Counted from the stretch's first letter, positions 34,189-43,292 are shown. The stretch is DNA of 64,000 nt from Alphaproteobacteria bacterium (GCA_947473805.1 CANJGB010000016.1:1-64000), one strand, 5' to 3'. Notes: generated by a model from the sequence alone, not told the origin. A program made the numbers and translations.

Positions 34189-34860
34189 ATGGGTGAAACG
34201 GTACAGATCAAGGCCGCCGACGGGCACGTGTTCGACGTCTATCGCGCCGCGCCCAAGGGCAAACCGCGGGGCGCCATCGTCACGATCATGGAGATTTTTG
34301 GCGTCAACGGGCACATCCGCAGCGTGGCCGACGGCTTCACCGCCGAGGGCTATGTGGCACTGGCGCCGGCGATCTACGACCGGGTGCAGCGGGGTGCCGA
34401 CCTCGGCTACGAAGGCGCCGATTTCGAGAAGGGCCGCGAACTGCGCGGCAAGGTGCAATGGGATTGGGTTGTCGCCGACGTCACCGCGACGGTGAAGGTC
34501 GCCAGCGAGGCTGGAAATGTGGGCATTGTCGGCTATTGCTATGGCGGAGGTATCGTCCAGGCCGCGGCCTGCCGGGTGCCAGGCCTGTCGGCGGCGGTCG
34601 GCTATTACGGCGGACCATGGGCGGAGCTGGTGAACGAAGCCCCGCAATGCCCAGTGCTGATGCACTTCGCGGCGGCCGACAAGCACATCCCGCTGACGCT
34701 CGCCGCCGAGTACAAGAAGAAGCACCCGCAGACCGTGGTGCACGTCCACGACGCCGATCACGGCTTCTCGTGCGACCAGCGGCCAGCGGTCTATGACGCC
34801 TATGCGCACTACCGCGCGCGGGCGCAGACGATGGGCTTCTTCGCCGCGACGCTGGATTAG
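34189..34860 (+). CDS. Dienelactone hydrolase family protein
   Basis: 223 residues of alpha/beta hydrolase fold. The nucleophile is Cys117 in GYCYGG, with Asp164 (AAADKH) and His191 (DADHGFSC) completing the triad, and Glu35 (IMEIFG), as in true dienelactone hydrolases. Acts on lactone or ester bonds in the cytoplasm. SD AGGAGG precedes the ATG. Four bases overlap the end of the convergent interrupted arginine kinase locus. Confidence 0.93.
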   Translation: MGETVQIKAADGHVFDVYRAAPKGKPRGAIVTIMEIFGVNGHIRSVADGFTAEGYVALAPAIYDRVQRGADLGYEGADFEKGRELRGKVQWDWVVADVTATVKVASEAGNVGIVGYCYGGGIVQAAACRVPGLSAAVGYYGGPWAELVNEAPQCPVLMHFAAADKHIPLTLAAEYKKKHPQTVVHVHDADHGFSCDQRPAVYDAYAHYRARAQTMGFFAATLD

Positions 34861-35429
34861 CTGGCCCTGGCCAGCGATTTTTCCAGATCGATCAGTTTTA
34901 CCGCGCCTTCAAGACATTCCTGCAGGCATTGAACCTCGCTTGGACCGAGCCGGCGCTTGTTCGAGATATCGTAGATATCGTCCGAGACAGCGGAATGTTC
35001 TCCGGCCGTGCCCCGCACCGCCAGATGATACTGCGCGCATATCGCATAGAATTCCGGGCTTCTTCCGGAACGCGGCAGCCTGATGTGGAAACTGACCCGC
35101 AAGCCGGTGCCGAGATTGGTCGGACAGGACGACAGATAGCCATATTCGCCGGAATGCTGGAACGTAAGCCTCCGGCCCACGACCGCCATGGCCGCGCACA
35201 GTCGCGTGAACACCGCGGCAATGTCCGCGCCGCGCTGAATCGAAATGAAGCGTAGATGATCCTCTTCATTGATCCAGGAAAAGAAGGTGCGCGCCGCGCT
35301 GGCAAAAACGCCCCGGCCAGCCGGCCAGTTCCGGTTGAGGCCAGCGGCATCCTGGAAGCGGTCGCCCCGCTTGAAGATGTGGTTGTGCAGCGGCGGCAGT
35401 CCGTCCGCGTCATCGCTCAGGCGGCTCAT
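34857..35429 (-). CDS. C-terminal part of arginine kinase (ATP:guanido phosphotransferase)
   Basis: 190 residues beginning at an ATG that directly follows the TAG. It contains NEEDHLR (54-60) with the catalytic Glu56 and Arg60, the reactive Cys102 in CPTNLGT, Arg111, and Arg139-G-T-A-G-Glu144, all conserved in phosphagen kinases, then DISNKRRLG. Arginine kinases move phosphate between ATP and arginine. AGGAG lies about 11 bases before this ATG, so re-initiation is possible. By itself this fragment lacks the guanidino-specificity domain and the first ATP-binding arginines. GC is visibly lower than in neighbours. Confidence 0.7.
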   Translation of the reverse strand: MSRLSDDADGLPPLHNHIFKRGDRFQDAAGLNRNWPAGRGVFASAARTFFSWINEEDHLRFISIQRGADIAAVFTRLCAAMAVVGRRLTFQHSGEYGYLSSCPTNLGTGLRVSFHIRLPRSGRSPEFYAICAQYHLAVRGTAGEHSAVSDDIYDISNKRRLGPSEVQCLQECLEGAVKLIDLEKSLARAS

Positions 35430-35924
35430 CTAGCTATACTCTCCTGCGAGATCGCCGGAGAAGGCGGCAAAGGCACCTTTAGCCTGGCGCTCGACTTCAA
35501 GATTTGTCTCGTATGTTGCCGTTGGCCGCAGGCCGTGGCCCGATAAATTCCGGGCCACGCGAATCCGCGTCGAGAGGACATACCGGCCGCCAATATCTGG
35601 ATTGGCGGGTTGAAAGTCTGTCGCCTCGAGGCTGCTGTGCTGCACATCGCCAACACGAAAACCAGGATGGCAATCCGCAATCACTGGCGCAAATAGCGGA
35701 GCGAAAGCGCTGTAGCTGTGAGCGTCGCCGGCATAGAGCCCAACCTCGCTGTCCGTGTTCGCTATGCCAGAGCGGATACAATCGTGCAGGCTCACGCCAT
35801 TACTTGTCTCGCGGTCTTTAAGCTGCACCCAGACATCGCGCGTCAAATATTTCTTGAGCAGCGCATGGTTGCTCGGCGCAAACGCAGGAAATTGCTGTTC
35901 GATGGGGGCGACCTTCTGGTCCAC
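35430..35924 (-). CDS. N-terminal part of arginine kinase
   Basis: 164 residues from a GTG; an in-frame TGA four codons upstream rules out an earlier start. It holds the helical guanidino-substrate domain (LLKKYLTRDVWVQLKDRETS; specificity loop SEVGLYAGD at 59-67, where arginine kinases often have SGVGIYA) and the start of the catalytic domain with STRIRVARN (118-126), which gives the phosphate-binding arginines 120 and 122. It ends at TAG after GEYS. The break is inside the catalytic domain, not at the domain boundary. Confidence 0.7.
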   Translation of the reverse strand: MDQKVAPIEQQFPAFAPSNHALLKKYLTRDVWVQLKDRETSNGVSLHDCIRSGIANTDSEVGLYAGDAHSYSAFAPLFAPVIADCHPGFRVGDVQHSSLEATDFQPANPDIGGRYVLSTRIRVARNLSGHGLRPTATYETNLEVERQAKGAFAAFSGDLAGEYS

Positions 35925-35958
35925 GCGGTGAAATCACCAAGACAACGTCGAATACCGC

Positions 35959-36804
35959 CTACAGTGCCCGGTCAATGAATTCTGCAACCACACCATTGGC
36001 GCGGGCAGGCGCAACGCTGATTGTATGGTCCAATGCACGGACGAATGGGACGCCATTAGCCTCCAGCACCAGGGCCGTCCGCGCGAGGTCGGCGGTGCGA
36101 AAGGTCAGGGTTGCCGCCTGGCCCGCGCTATCATCCATCTCGGGGTGGATGGACTCAGCCTCCTCGGATGGCATCAGGACTAGGGCATTGGCGCCGGAAA
36201 TCACCGTCAGGGTACTGTCGGTCAGATTGCAGCTGCCCTCGCCGAATAACTGGGTGCACAGCGGCAACAGGGCCGGTGGATCCGGCGCCACTACGGTGAT
36301 AGCAGAAAGGTCGATCACGCCATTCGGATGCACCAGCCAGTCGTCGCGGCGGATCAGTTCGGGCGTCAAATGCGCAGTCAGGAACAACGGCAGGACGGGC
36401 AATATGCCCTCGGCCATGTGGACAAGCGAGAAGCGCGGCAAGACCGTGCCTTCGGGCAGTTCCAGTTCGCGCGCCAGGTCCTGGTCCCTCGCCCTGATGC
36501 CCGCCGCTCGCAGGCTAGCCACCGTGGCGGCGGAATCAGCGATGCCATAGGCAAGGCCCAGCAGCCCTTCGCCGCCCTCGCGCAGGCGCTGGTCCAGGCC
36601 GGCGACGAACTGGGTCGCATCGACCACGCCAAGGAGTTCGACGTAGTTCGCGCCGAACATGATGCAGTAATTGGCGGTTCCCCAGCCGATATGCTTGCCG
36701 CGTGGCGTGACGACAAAGCCGAGCCGGCGCCAGGTATCGCGCGACGCCTCCAGGTCGTTTACGCCGACTATTGCGTGGTCAAAGCCAGTTATACCGTGGG
36801 CCAC
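35959..36804 (-). CDS. VOC-family protein with glyoxalase-like domain (PF13468 type)
   Basis: 281 residues beginning MAHGITGFDHAIVGVNDLEAS, a VOC opening with a likely metal His at 10. The central part (NYVELLG near 55, then RRDDWLVHPNGV) and a C-terminal second domain (GVVAEFIDRA) fit the larger Glyoxalase_3-like group. Function unknown. Four bases downstream of apt on the same strand. Confidence 0.85.
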   Translation of the reverse strand: MAHGITGFDHAIVGVNDLEASRDTWRRLGFVVTPRGKHIGWGTANYCIMFGANYVELLGVVDATQFVAGLDQRLREGGEGLLGLAYGIADSAATVASLRAAGIRARDQDLARELELPEGTVLPRFSLVHMAEGILPVLPLFLTAHLTPELIRRDDWLVHPNGVIDLSAITVVAPDPPALLPLCTQLFGEGSCNLTDSTLTVISGANALVLMPSEEAESIHPEMDDSAGQAATLTFRTADLARTALVLEANGVPFVRALDHTISVAPARANGVVAEFIDRAL

Positions 36805-36808
36805 TTGT

Positions 36809-37339
36809 CTAGTGCCCCTCGAAGGCGCACAGCGTGAGCACCTTCACGCCCATGGCCTCGATACGCTTGCGTCCGCCGATTTCCGGCAGGTCGATGATGA
36901 AAGAGCAACCGATCACGTCGCCGCCCAGGCGGCGGATCAGCTTGATCGCAGCCTGGGCCGTGCCACCGGTGGCGATGAGGTCGTCGACCAGCAGCACCTG
37001 CTCGCCCGGCTTGACGGCATCGACATGGATTTCGACCACGTCCTCGCCATATTCCAGCGCGTAGGTCTCACCGATCGTCTTAAACGGCAGCTTGCCCTTC
37101 TTGCGGATTGGCACGAAGCCAGTGGCCAGCTGGTGCGCCACCGCGCCGCCCAGGATGAAACCGCGCGATTCGATACCGGCCACCTTGTCGATGCGCACGC
37201 CCGCATGGGCCTGGACCAGCTCGTCCACGGTCTTGCGGAAGCCACGTGCGTCCTGCAGCAGGGTGGTGATGTCGCGAAACATGATCCCCGGCTTTGGATA
37301 GTCCGTAATGGTGCGGATCCGATCCTTGACGTGTTCCAT
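36809..37339 (-). CDS. apt: Adenine phosphoribosyltransferase
   Basis: 176 residues salvaging adenine with PRPP to AMP. The PRPP loop [14 protein letters not shown] lies near 119-132; [15 protein letters not shown] near the start and [12 protein letters not shown] near 62 are typical. It overlaps mtnP by one base (TGATG) and together with it recycles adenine released from methylthioadenosine. Confidence 0.96.
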   Translation of the reverse strand: MEHVKDRIRTITDYPKPGIMFRDITTLLQDARGFRKTVDELVQAHAGVRIDKVAGIESRGFILGGAVAHQLATGFVPIRKKGKLPFKTIGETYALEYGEDVVEIHVDAVKPGEQVLLVDDLIATGGTAQAAIKLIRRLGGDVIGCSFIIDLPEIGGRKRIEAMGVKVLTLCAFEGH

Positions 37340-38277
37340 CAGGACACCCGTCCCGCGATTACCCGCAATTTCTTCAGGAATTTCGGATTGCGCGAATCCG
37401 GAGACGTGATCAGCGCATTGGTCAGCGCACGGTCACAGCCATGCGGGCAAGTGTGCGGCCGGTCACCCAGGCGGGGCGCCGCATCGGCCACAAGGCCGCG
37501 CGCCTTGTCGGCATTTTCCAGCAGGACCTTGATCACCGCCGTCACCTCGACATGCTCGTGGTCGGGATGCCAGCAGTCGAAATCGGTCACCATGGCGACG
37601 GTGGCATAGCAGAGCTCTGCCTCGCGCGCGAGCTTCGCTTCGGGCATGTTGGTCATGCCGATCACCGAACAGCCCCACGAGCGGTATAGGAAGCTTTCCG
37701 CCTGGGTCGAGAATTGCGGCCCCTCCATCACCATATAGGTGCCGCCCCGGTGGACAGGAATACCCAGCGCACGGGCCGAGTCTTCCAACACGTCGCCAAG
37801 GCGTCGGCAAACAGGGTGGCCCATCGAAACGTGCGCCACCATGCCGGGGCCGAAGAAGCTCTTGGCTCGTGCAAACGTGCGGTCAATAAACTGATCGACC
37901 ACGACGAAGGTACCTGGTGGCAGTTCCTCTCGCAGTGAGCCGCAGGCGGAGAGCGAAAGCACATCGGTACAGCCTGCCTGTTTCAACGCAGCGATGTTGG
38001 CGCGGTAGTTAATGTCGCTCGGCGACAGGGCGTGGCCCGGCCCATGGCGTGGAACGAACACAAGCTGCACATCGCCAATGCGGCCGTACATGAGCGGACC
38101 GGAGGGATCCCCCCACGGCGTCTTCACCTTGACCCGGCGGGTATCGGCAAGGCCGGGAATGTCGTAGATGCCGCTACCGCCGATCACGCCGACAATGGCT
38201 TTGGGCGTCCATTTGGGGGCAGCGGGCACGCGGCGCTTCGCCGAAGTCTTCGATTTTGCCTTGGTCTTGGCAGCCAT
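37339..38277 (-). CDS. mtnP: S-methyl-5'-thioadenosine phosphorylase
   Basis: 312 residues. Catalyses phosphorolysis of methylthioadenosine to adenine and methylthioribose-1-phosphate. Core motifs [14 protein letters not shown] (near 29-42), [15 protein letters not shown], the SACGSLR segment and GTNMPEA-like [13 protein letters not shown]. The first 25 residues are an unusual Lys/Ala-rich basic extension absent from most homologues; a start at a later codon is not evident. Its product adenine is the substrate of the downstream apt. Confidence 0.95.
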   Translation of the reverse strand: MAAKTKAKSKTSAKRRVPAAPKWTPKAIVGVIGGSGIYDIPGLADTRRVKVKTPWGDPSGPLMYGRIGDVQLVFVPRHGPGHALSPSDINYRANIAALKQAGCTDVLSLSACGSLREELPPGTFVVVDQFIDRTFARAKSFFGPGMVAHVSMGHPVCRRLGDVLEDSARALGIPVHRGGTYMVMEGPQFSTQAESFLYRSWGCSVIGMTNMPEAKLAREAELCYATVAMVTDFDCWHPDHEHVEVTAVIKVLLENADKARGLVADAAPRLGDRPHTCPHGCDRALTNALITSPDSRNPKFLKKLRVIAGRVS

Positions 38278-38343
38278 GAGTCTCCCCGATATTCCTGTGC
38301 GAGGATTTCACCACCAAACTGGCAAAGGGTCCAAGAAGCAAAT

Positions 38344-38365
38344 GGGGCGCACCGAAGTGCGCCCC
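38344..38365 (-). terminator. Terminator of the petABC operon
   Basis: On the minus strand a perfect 9-bp GC-rich stem (GGGGCGCAC and complement) closes a TTCG tetraloop, 29 bases after the petC stop, followed by ATTTGCTTCTT. The stable UUCG hairpin is typical; the T-run is imperfect. Confidence 0.8.
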
Positions 38366-38394
38366 AGATAGATGGCCGGCTATGCCGATGTCGT

Positions 38395-39153
38395 CTAGTG
38401 CAGGTCGGCCCAGACGCGGCGCTTCACGCCGTAGAACAGGAACGACATGATTACCAGGAAGATGATGACCTTAAGGCCCATGGCATGGCGGGCCTCCAAT
38501 TTGGGCTCGGCCGCCCACATCAGGAACGCGGAGACGTCACGCGACATCTGGTCAACCGTCGGCTTGGTGCCATCCTCATACGAAACCTGGCCCTCGGAAG
38601 CGATCGGCTGCGGCATCGCGATGATGTGGCCGGGGAAGTACTTGTTGTAATTACCGCCCTCCGGCACCTGCACGTCGGCCGGCGCTTTTTCATATCCGGT
38701 CAGGAGGGCGTGGATGTAATCAGCGCCACCATTACGGGCCTTGGCCATCAATGACAGATCCGGCGGCGCCTTGCCGTTATTGGCGGCCGCAGCTGCCTTG
38801 CTGTTCGCATAGGGCGACTTGAAGCGGTCCGACGGCAAGGCAGGACGCTGGAACATCTCGCCATCATCGTTCGGGCCGGCAGTGACCTCGTTCGCCGCTG
38901 CGATCGCCTTTACCTCGGCCTCGGTGAAACCGATATCGGCGAGATTGCGATACGACACGTAGTGCATCGAATGGCAGGCGGCGCAAACTTCCTTGTAGAC
39001 CTGAAAGCCGCGCTGAACTTCGCCGCGATCGAACGTGCCAAACGCGCCATTGAAGCTCCACTTCAGCTTCGGCAGCTCTGGTCCGCCTTCCGCCGCGTAA
39101 GCGGGCGCGGCAATGGCAAGAGCGGCGACAGTCGCGAAAACAATCCTGAGCAT
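38395..39153 (-). CDS. petC: Cytochrome c1 of the bc1 complex
   Basis: 252 residues from an ATG with GAAGGAG upstream; the frame extends into petB but that is not used. A signal peptide (cleavage at YAA) is followed by the covalent heme motif CAACH (57-61) and, in the C-terminal part, PADVQVPEGGNYNKYFPGHIIAMP with the axial Met region. A C-terminal helix (about 225-245) anchors it in the inner membrane. Last gene of petABC. Confidence 0.95.
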   Translation of the reverse strand: MLRIVFATVAALAIAAPAYAAEGGPELPKLKWSFNGAFGTFDRGEVQRGFQVYKEVCAACHSMHYVSYRNLADIGFTEAEVKAIAAANEVTAGPNDDGEMFQRPALPSDRFKSPYANSKAAAAANNGKAPPDLSLMAKARNGGADYIHALLTGYEKAPADVQVPEGGNYNKYFPGHIIAMPQPIASEGQVSYEDGTKPTVDQMSRDVSAFLMWAAEPKLEARHAMGLKVIIFLVIMSFLFYGVKRRVWADLH

Positions 39154-39158
39154 CGGAA

Positions 39159-40418
39159 CTACTCCTTCGCCGGCGCGGCAACCGCCGCGGCTGGCTTGCC
39201 GCCACCTAGAACCGGTTCGGAAATCGACTTGGGCAGCGGCAAAGGGCGCTCCCAGAAACCGATAACCGGCAACAGGATCAGGAAGTGGATGAAGTAGTAG
39301 GCAGTGCCAATACGGCCGAGGATGAGCCAGATGCCCTCGGGCGGCTTGCCGCCGCACACGAGCAGCAGCACGCAGTCGGCGATGAAGACGTAGAAGAACA
39401 CCTTGAACACCGGACGGAACCGCGCGGACCGAACCCGGCTGGTGTCCAGCCAAGGCAGGACGAACAGCAGCAGGATGGAGCCGAACATCGCCAGCACGCC
39501 GAACAGCTTGTCCGGGATCGAGCGCAGGATCGCGTAGAACGGCAGGAAGTACCATTCGGGGACGATATGCGCCGGGGTCACCAGCGGGTTTGCCTCGATA
39601 TAATTGTCCACCTCGCCCAACATATTGGGCGCGTAGAACACCAGCGCCGAGAAGAAAATCAGGAACACGGCGATGCCGAACAGATCCTTCACCGTGTAGT
39701 ACGGATGGAACGGGATCTTGTCCTGCGGACCATTGGCGTCGATACCGAGCGGGTTGTTCGAGCCATGCTGGTGCAGGGCCAGGATGTGCAGCACGACCAC
39801 CGCCGCAATCGCGAACGGCAGCAGGTAGTGCAGCGAGAAGAACCGGTTCAGGGTCGGGTTATCGACCGAGAAGCCGCCCCAGAGCAGGGTGACGATATAG
39901 TCGCCAACCACCGGAATGGCAGAGAACAGATTGGTGATGACGGTGGCGCCCCAGAAGCTCATCTGGCCCCACGGCAGCACATAGCCCATGAACGCGGTCG
40001 CCATCATCAGGAGGAAGATGATGATGCCAAGGAACCACAGCACTTCGCGCGGGCTCTTGTACGAACCGAAGTAAAGGCCGCGGAAAATGTGGATATAGAC
40101 GACCACGAAGAACATCGACGCGCCATTGGCGTGGACGTAGCGCAGCAGCCAACCGTAGTTGACGTCGCGCATGATGTGTTCGACCGAGGCGAACGCCAGA
40201 TCAACGTGTGGCGTATAGTGCATCGCCAACACGATGCCGGTGACGATCTGGATAACCAAGCAGAGGCCGGCGAGCGAGCCGAAGTTCCACCAGTAATTGA
40301 GGTTCCTTGGGGTCGGATAACCGGTACCGACCATGTCGTCGAGGATGGTGAAGATCGGCAGGCGATAATCGATCCAGCCGATAATGCCCTTGTTGAACTT
40401 ACTGTGAATGCCGGACAT
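39159..40418 (-). CDS. petB: Cytochrome b of the bc1 complex
   Basis: 419 residues from [11 protein letters not shown]; the longer frame is not used. Eight membrane helices with the two bis-His heme sites and the Qo-site motif PEWYF (near 276). The [14 protein letters not shown] and [17 protein letters not shown] segments are diagnostic. The C-terminus carries a short Gly/Ala/Pro tail. Between petA and petC, gap of 14 bases to petA and 5 to petC. Confidence 0.97.
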   Translation of the reverse strand: MSGIHSKFNKGIIGWIDYRLPIFTILDDMVGTGYPTPRNLNYWWNFGSLAGLCLVIQIVTGIVLAMHYTPHVDLAFASVEHIMRDVNYGWLLRYVHANGASMFFVVVYIHIFRGLYFGSYKSPREVLWFLGIIIFLLMMATAFMGYVLPWGQMSFWGATVITNLFSAIPVVGDYIVTLLWGGFSVDNPTLNRFFSLHYLLPFAIAAVVVLHILALHQHGSNNPLGIDANGPQDKIPFHPYYTVKDLFGIAVFLIFFSALVFYAPNMLGEVDNYIEANPLVTPAHIVPEWYFLPFYAILRSIPDKLFGVLAMFGSILLLFVLPWLDTSRVRSARFRPVFKVFFYVFIADCVLLLVCGGKPPEGIWLILGRIGTAYYFIHFLILLPVIGFWERPLPLPKSISEPVLGGGKPAAAVAAPAKE

Positions 40419-40432
40419 GCCCCCGCTCCCCC

Positions 40433-40963
40433 TCAGCCGATCTTGACGCGCGTGTCGTTGAGGAAGGCGTATTGCGGGACTTCGAGATTTCTCGGCGCCG
40501 GCCCCTTCCTGATGCGGCCCGACGTGTCGTAGTGCGAACCGTGACAGGGACAGAACCAGCCCTTGTAGTCGCCCTGGAAGGCCAACGGCACGCAACCCAG
40601 ATGGGTGCAGACACCCAAGGTGATCAGCCACTCCGCCTTCTTAACGCGGTCCGCGTCTTTCTGCGGATCGGGCAGGCTGGCGGTGTCGTCGCGCCGGGCA
40701 GCGTCGATCTCCGCCTCGGTGCGGTGGCGCACGAAGACGGGCTTGCCACGCCACAATACGGTGATGGCCTGGCCGGCCTGGACCTTCGAGATGTCGACCT
40801 CGGTGGACGACAGGGCCAGAACGTCAGCGGAGGGGTTCATCTGGTGCACGAAGGGCCAGATTGCCGCCGCAACGCCGACAGCTGTGAAAGCACCTGCCGC
40901 AATCGTCAGGAAGTCGCGACGCACGACGCCGTCAGCGCCGCCGTTCGAACCGCTTGTGGCCAT
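40433..40963 (-). CDS. petA: Rieske iron-sulfur subunit of the bc1 complex
   Basis: 176 residues from [10 protein letters not shown] twin-arginine motif RRDFL (15-19) precedes the hydrophobic anchor, as usual for Rieske proteins exported by Tat. The 2Fe-2S ligands are Cys119/His121 (CTHLGC) and Cys138/His141 (CPCHGSH), with the flanking disulfide cysteines in each motif. First gene of petABC, divergent from trmL. Confidence 0.96.
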   Translation of the reverse strand: MATSGSNGGADGVVRRDFLTIAAGAFTAVGVAAAIWPFVHQMNPSADVLALSSTEVDISKVQAGQAITVLWRGKPVFVRHRTEAEIDAARRDDTASLPDPQKDADRVKKAEWLITLGVCTHLGCVPLAFQGDYKGWFCPCHGSHYDTSGRIRKGPAPRNLEVPQYAFLNDTRVKIG

Positions 40964-41106
40964 GAAATCCCCAAAAGTGCGCAAAATCGAAGGCCTGAGT
41001 TTTTCTCACTATAATCTTGCGATGTCCAGCATTTCGCCAGTTTTATGCGACAGCTTGCCGCACCGCAGCAAAAATCCAATTCCTCCATTCAAGCCAATGA
41101 TTTGAG

Positions 41107-41568
41107 ATGCACCTCGCCCTATACCAGCCTGACCTGCCACCGAACGTGGGGACGCTGATTCGCTTGGGCGCCTGCCTTGGCGTTCCGGTCCATATAATTG
41201 AACCCTGTGGCTTCCCGTTTTCGTTGCAGGCCGTACGCCGGTCCGCCCTGGACTACGCCGAACATGCCGACATTTCGGCCTACAGATCGTGGGAGACGTT
41301 CTGCGACACGCGCCCAAGGGGCCGACTCGTGCTGCTGAGCACCAAGGCGAGCATGCCCTATACCGCCTTTGCCTTTGCGCCCGATGACCTGCTGATGGTG
41401 GGGCGCGAAACCGCCGGGGTGCCCGAGGACGTGGCCGCATCGGCCGATGCCCGCGTCCTGATCCCGATGCGCCCGGGTTTGCGCTCCATCAATGTCGCCA
41501 TCGCAGCCGGCATGGTATTGGGCGAGGCACTACGCCAAACCGGCGGCTTCACCACACCTTATATATAA
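41107..41568 (+). CDS. trmL: tRNA (cytidine(34)-2'-O)-methyltransferase
   Basis: 153 residues, SPOUT methyltransferase forming a trefoil knot. Seen: [22 protein letters not shown] (4-25), [18 protein letters not shown], the SAM loop [13 protein letters not shown] and [22 protein letters not shown]. It methylates the wobble ribose of some leucine tRNAs. Its last codons contain an AT-rich palindrome that reaches into the hemF ribosome site. Location beside petABC and hemF is common in this class. Confidence 0.93.
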   Translation: MHLALYQPDLPPNVGTLIRLGACLGVPVHIIEPCGFPFSLQAVRRSALDYAEHADISAYRSWETFCDTRPRGRLVLLSTKASMPYTAFAFAPDDLLMVGRETAGVPEDVAASADARVLIPMRPGLRSINVAIAAGMVLGEALRQTGGFTTPYI

Positions 41569-41570
41569 GG
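41557..41570 (+). promoter_or_regulatory. Palindrome that includes the trmL stop and the hemF SD
   Basis: CCTTATATATAAGG is a perfect 14-bp palindrome. As RNA it can fold with CCTTA pairing TAAGG around TATA. The last AAGG belongs to the AAGGAG ribosome site of hemF, so the hairpin would partly block it. Could be an RNA thermosensor, a protein site or a coincidence. Confidence 0.4.
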
Positions 41571-41579
41571 AGTTTAGGT

Positions 41580-42440
41580 TTGCCCGTTTCCGACCAGACC
41601 GAATCGCGCAAGGCCGAAGCGGCCGCCTGGTTCCTCAGCCTCCGAGACCGTATCTGCGCCGCCTTCGAGGCGCTGGAAGATGAACTGGACGCCGGGCCAC
41701 ATGCCGGCCTTCCGGCGGGACGATTCGAACGTCGGGCCTGGGACCGGCCTGGCGGTGGCGGCGGAACGATGAGTTTGATGCATGGCCGGGTGTTCGAGAA
41801 GGTCGGCGTCAACATCTCGACCGTACACGGAGAATTCTCGGCAGACTTCCGCAAACAAATTCCCGGTGCATCGGAGGATGGACGCTTTTGGGCGAGCGGA
41901 ATTTCGCTTGTCGCCCACATGCGCAGCCCGAAAGTTCCGGCGGTCCACATGAACACCCGCCACATCGTGACGACGCAGGGATGGTTCGGCGGCGGCGCGG
42001 ACCTGACACCGATGGTGCCAGTGGATGCGGACACAAAAATATTCCACGACGCGTTCCGGGAGTCGTGTGACCGCCATGACCCGACCTATTACCCGCGGTT
42101 CAAGAAATGGTGCGACGAATACTTCTTCCTGCCGCATCGCAACGAGCCCCGGGGAGTAGGCGGGATTTTCTATGACCATGTCGACAGCGGCGATTGGGCA
42201 AATGACTTTGCTTTCACCAAGGACGTCGGCCTCGCCTTTCTTGACGTCTATCCCCGAATCGTCAGACGACACCTGAACGAGACCTGGACCCCGGCCGACC
42301 GCGAACACCAATTGCAGCGTCGTGGGAGGTATGTGGAGTTCAACCTGCTCTATGACCGGGGCACGACGTTCGGTCTCAAGACCGGCGGCAATGTCGAGGC
42401 GATCCTGATGTCGCTGCCACCCGAGGTGAAATGGCCCTGA
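41580..42440 (+). CDS. hemF: Oxygen-dependent coproporphyrinogen III oxidase
   Basis: 286 residues from a TTG start with AAGGAG seven bases upstream. Oxidative decarboxylation of coproporphyrinogen III in aerobic heme synthesis. Seen: [50 protein letters not shown], and [22 protein letters not shown] near the end. Separated from trmL by 11 bases. Confidence 0.96.
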   Translation: MPVSDQTESRKAEAAAWFLSLRDRICAAFEALEDELDAGPHAGLPAGRFERRAWDRPGGGGGTMSLMHGRVFEKVGVNISTVHGEFSADFRKQIPGASEDGRFWASGISLVAHMRSPKVPAVHMNTRHIVTTQGWFGGGADLTPMVPVDADTKIFHDAFRESCDRHDPTYYPRFKKWCDEYFFLPHRNEPRGVGGIFYDHVDSGDWANDFAFTKDVGLAFLDVYPRIVRRHLNETWTPADREHQLQRRGRYVEFNLLYDRGTTFGLKTGGNVEAILMSLPPEVKWP

Positions 42441-42504
42441 CTTAAGGGTTGCGCGCACCTATCATCGCGGCATTCAGCGCCAAGGTATCGACAGGGAGAA
42501 GAAG

Positions 42505-43023
42505 ATGACATTTCGCCGGGTGATTCCGCTTTTCGTCGCGCTATTGCTGGCTTTTCCGGCGATGGCCAAGGATGCGTCCATCAATGCATTCTTCGGCCAG
42601 TGGCGCGGCAATGCGCTCTCGGAGAGCGACGGCAGCGTCTATTTCCAGGTGACGGCCCGCGACCTCGACGTGCAGGTCGCCGGCGCCGACAATGGCTTCA
42701 CCATCACGTGGAACACGATCCAGCGCCAGAAGGGCAGCACCGCCGATCCGACCGCGGTGAACAAGAGCACCACGAAGGCCTTTGTCTCGGCCGGCCGGCC
42801 CAACCTTTGGCGCGCAACCGACACCGTCGATCCGATGCAGGGCGTATACGCCTGGGCGAACATCCGCAACAACACGCTGACCATCGGCGACGATGGCGCG
42901 TTCGAACTGCAAATTTATGAGCGTACGCTGACCGGTGAAGGCATGACGTTGCGGTTCGCGCGTCATCGCGATGGTGAACAGGTTCGCACCGCGAAGGGGC
43001 GCATGGTGAAAATCGCGCGCTGA
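42505..43023 (+). CDS. Exported protein of unknown function
   Basis: 172 residues with a Sec signal (cleavage after AMA, about 21). Short Trp- and Gly-containing opening (FFGQWRGNALSESDG) then an all-beta pattern, with a basic RHRDGEQVRTAKGRMVKIAR tail. Resembles small periplasmic beta-barrel-like or lipocalin-like proteins of Alphaproteobacteria, no named family. SD AGGGAGAAGAAG precedes the ATG. Confidence 0.8.
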   Translation: MTFRRVIPLFVALLLAFPAMAKDASINAFFGQWRGNALSESDGSVYFQVTARDLDVQVAGADNGFTITWNTIQRQKGSTADPTAVNKSTTKAFVSAGRPNLWRATDTVDPMQGVYAWANIRNNTLTIGDDGAFELQIYERTLTGEGMTLRFARHRDGEQVRTAKGRMVKIAR

Positions 43024-43203
43024 TCCACGCACCTGTTGCAGACTCAGCACGGCGCGCGGAAAAATTTCTCCTCCGCAATAATTTCAAAGTTGATTCAGCA
43101 AGATTTTGTGGTTAGCGCACCGCTGATATGCTAGCAATATGGGTGTGCGAGAGGTTTCTCGTCACATCCATACGGCTCAAGCCGTTACGCAATGGAGAAG
43201 ATC

Positions 43204-43281
43204 ATGGCAGCAAAGAAGAAGGCCGCGAAGAAGAAGGTGGCCAAGAAGGTCGTCAAGAAGAAGGCCGCGAAGAAGAAGTAG
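43204..43281 (+). CDS. 25-residue Lys/Ala/Val mini-protein, histone H1-like
   Basis: ATG at 43204 with GGAGAAG four bases upstream opens 25 codons. The protein consists of Met, 14 Lys, Ala and Val only, as AAKKK/VKK units, like the tails of bacterial H1-type histones and HU. A strong terminator follows the stop by 12 bases. The 5' leader can form two small hairpins (43148-43161 and 43172-43185). It would be expected to bind nucleic acid. A functional RNA in the same place cannot be excluded. Confidence 0.65.
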   Translation: MAAKKKAAKKKVAKKVVKKKAAKKK

Positions 43282-43292
43282 TTTGCGGTTCC

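Larger units (their letters stand above)
34857..35924 (-). pseudogene. Arginine (phosphagen) kinase locus interrupted by one in-frame TAG
   Basis: Read on the minus strand from a GTG at 35924, the frame is open for 164 codons, hits one TAG at 35432-35430, and stays open in the same frame for 190 more codons to 34857. The total of 355 positions is the size of a typical monomeric arginine kinase. If the residues are set against Limulus arginine kinase numbering, active-site Arg124/126 fall at 120/122, and the downstream residues Glu225, Arg229, Cys271, Arg280, Arg309, Glu314 are all present with the correct spacing, so no base is missing. This locus entry covers both halves; the alternatives are a recent nonsense mutation, amber read-through, or two translated fragments. 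Confidence 0.75.

Noticed and set aside
35430-35432. TAG as pyrrolysine or selenocysteine-type recoding in the arginine kinase
   Set aside because: No recoding system is expected in this group, no SECIS-like element is evident, TAG is not a Sec codon, and the position is not a catalytic residue.
39285-40532. 415-codon plus-strand frame opposite petB
   Set aside because: It is antisense to an unmistakable cytochrome b gene, is made of Glu/Gln/His/Arg-rich shadow sequence and has no motif or SD.
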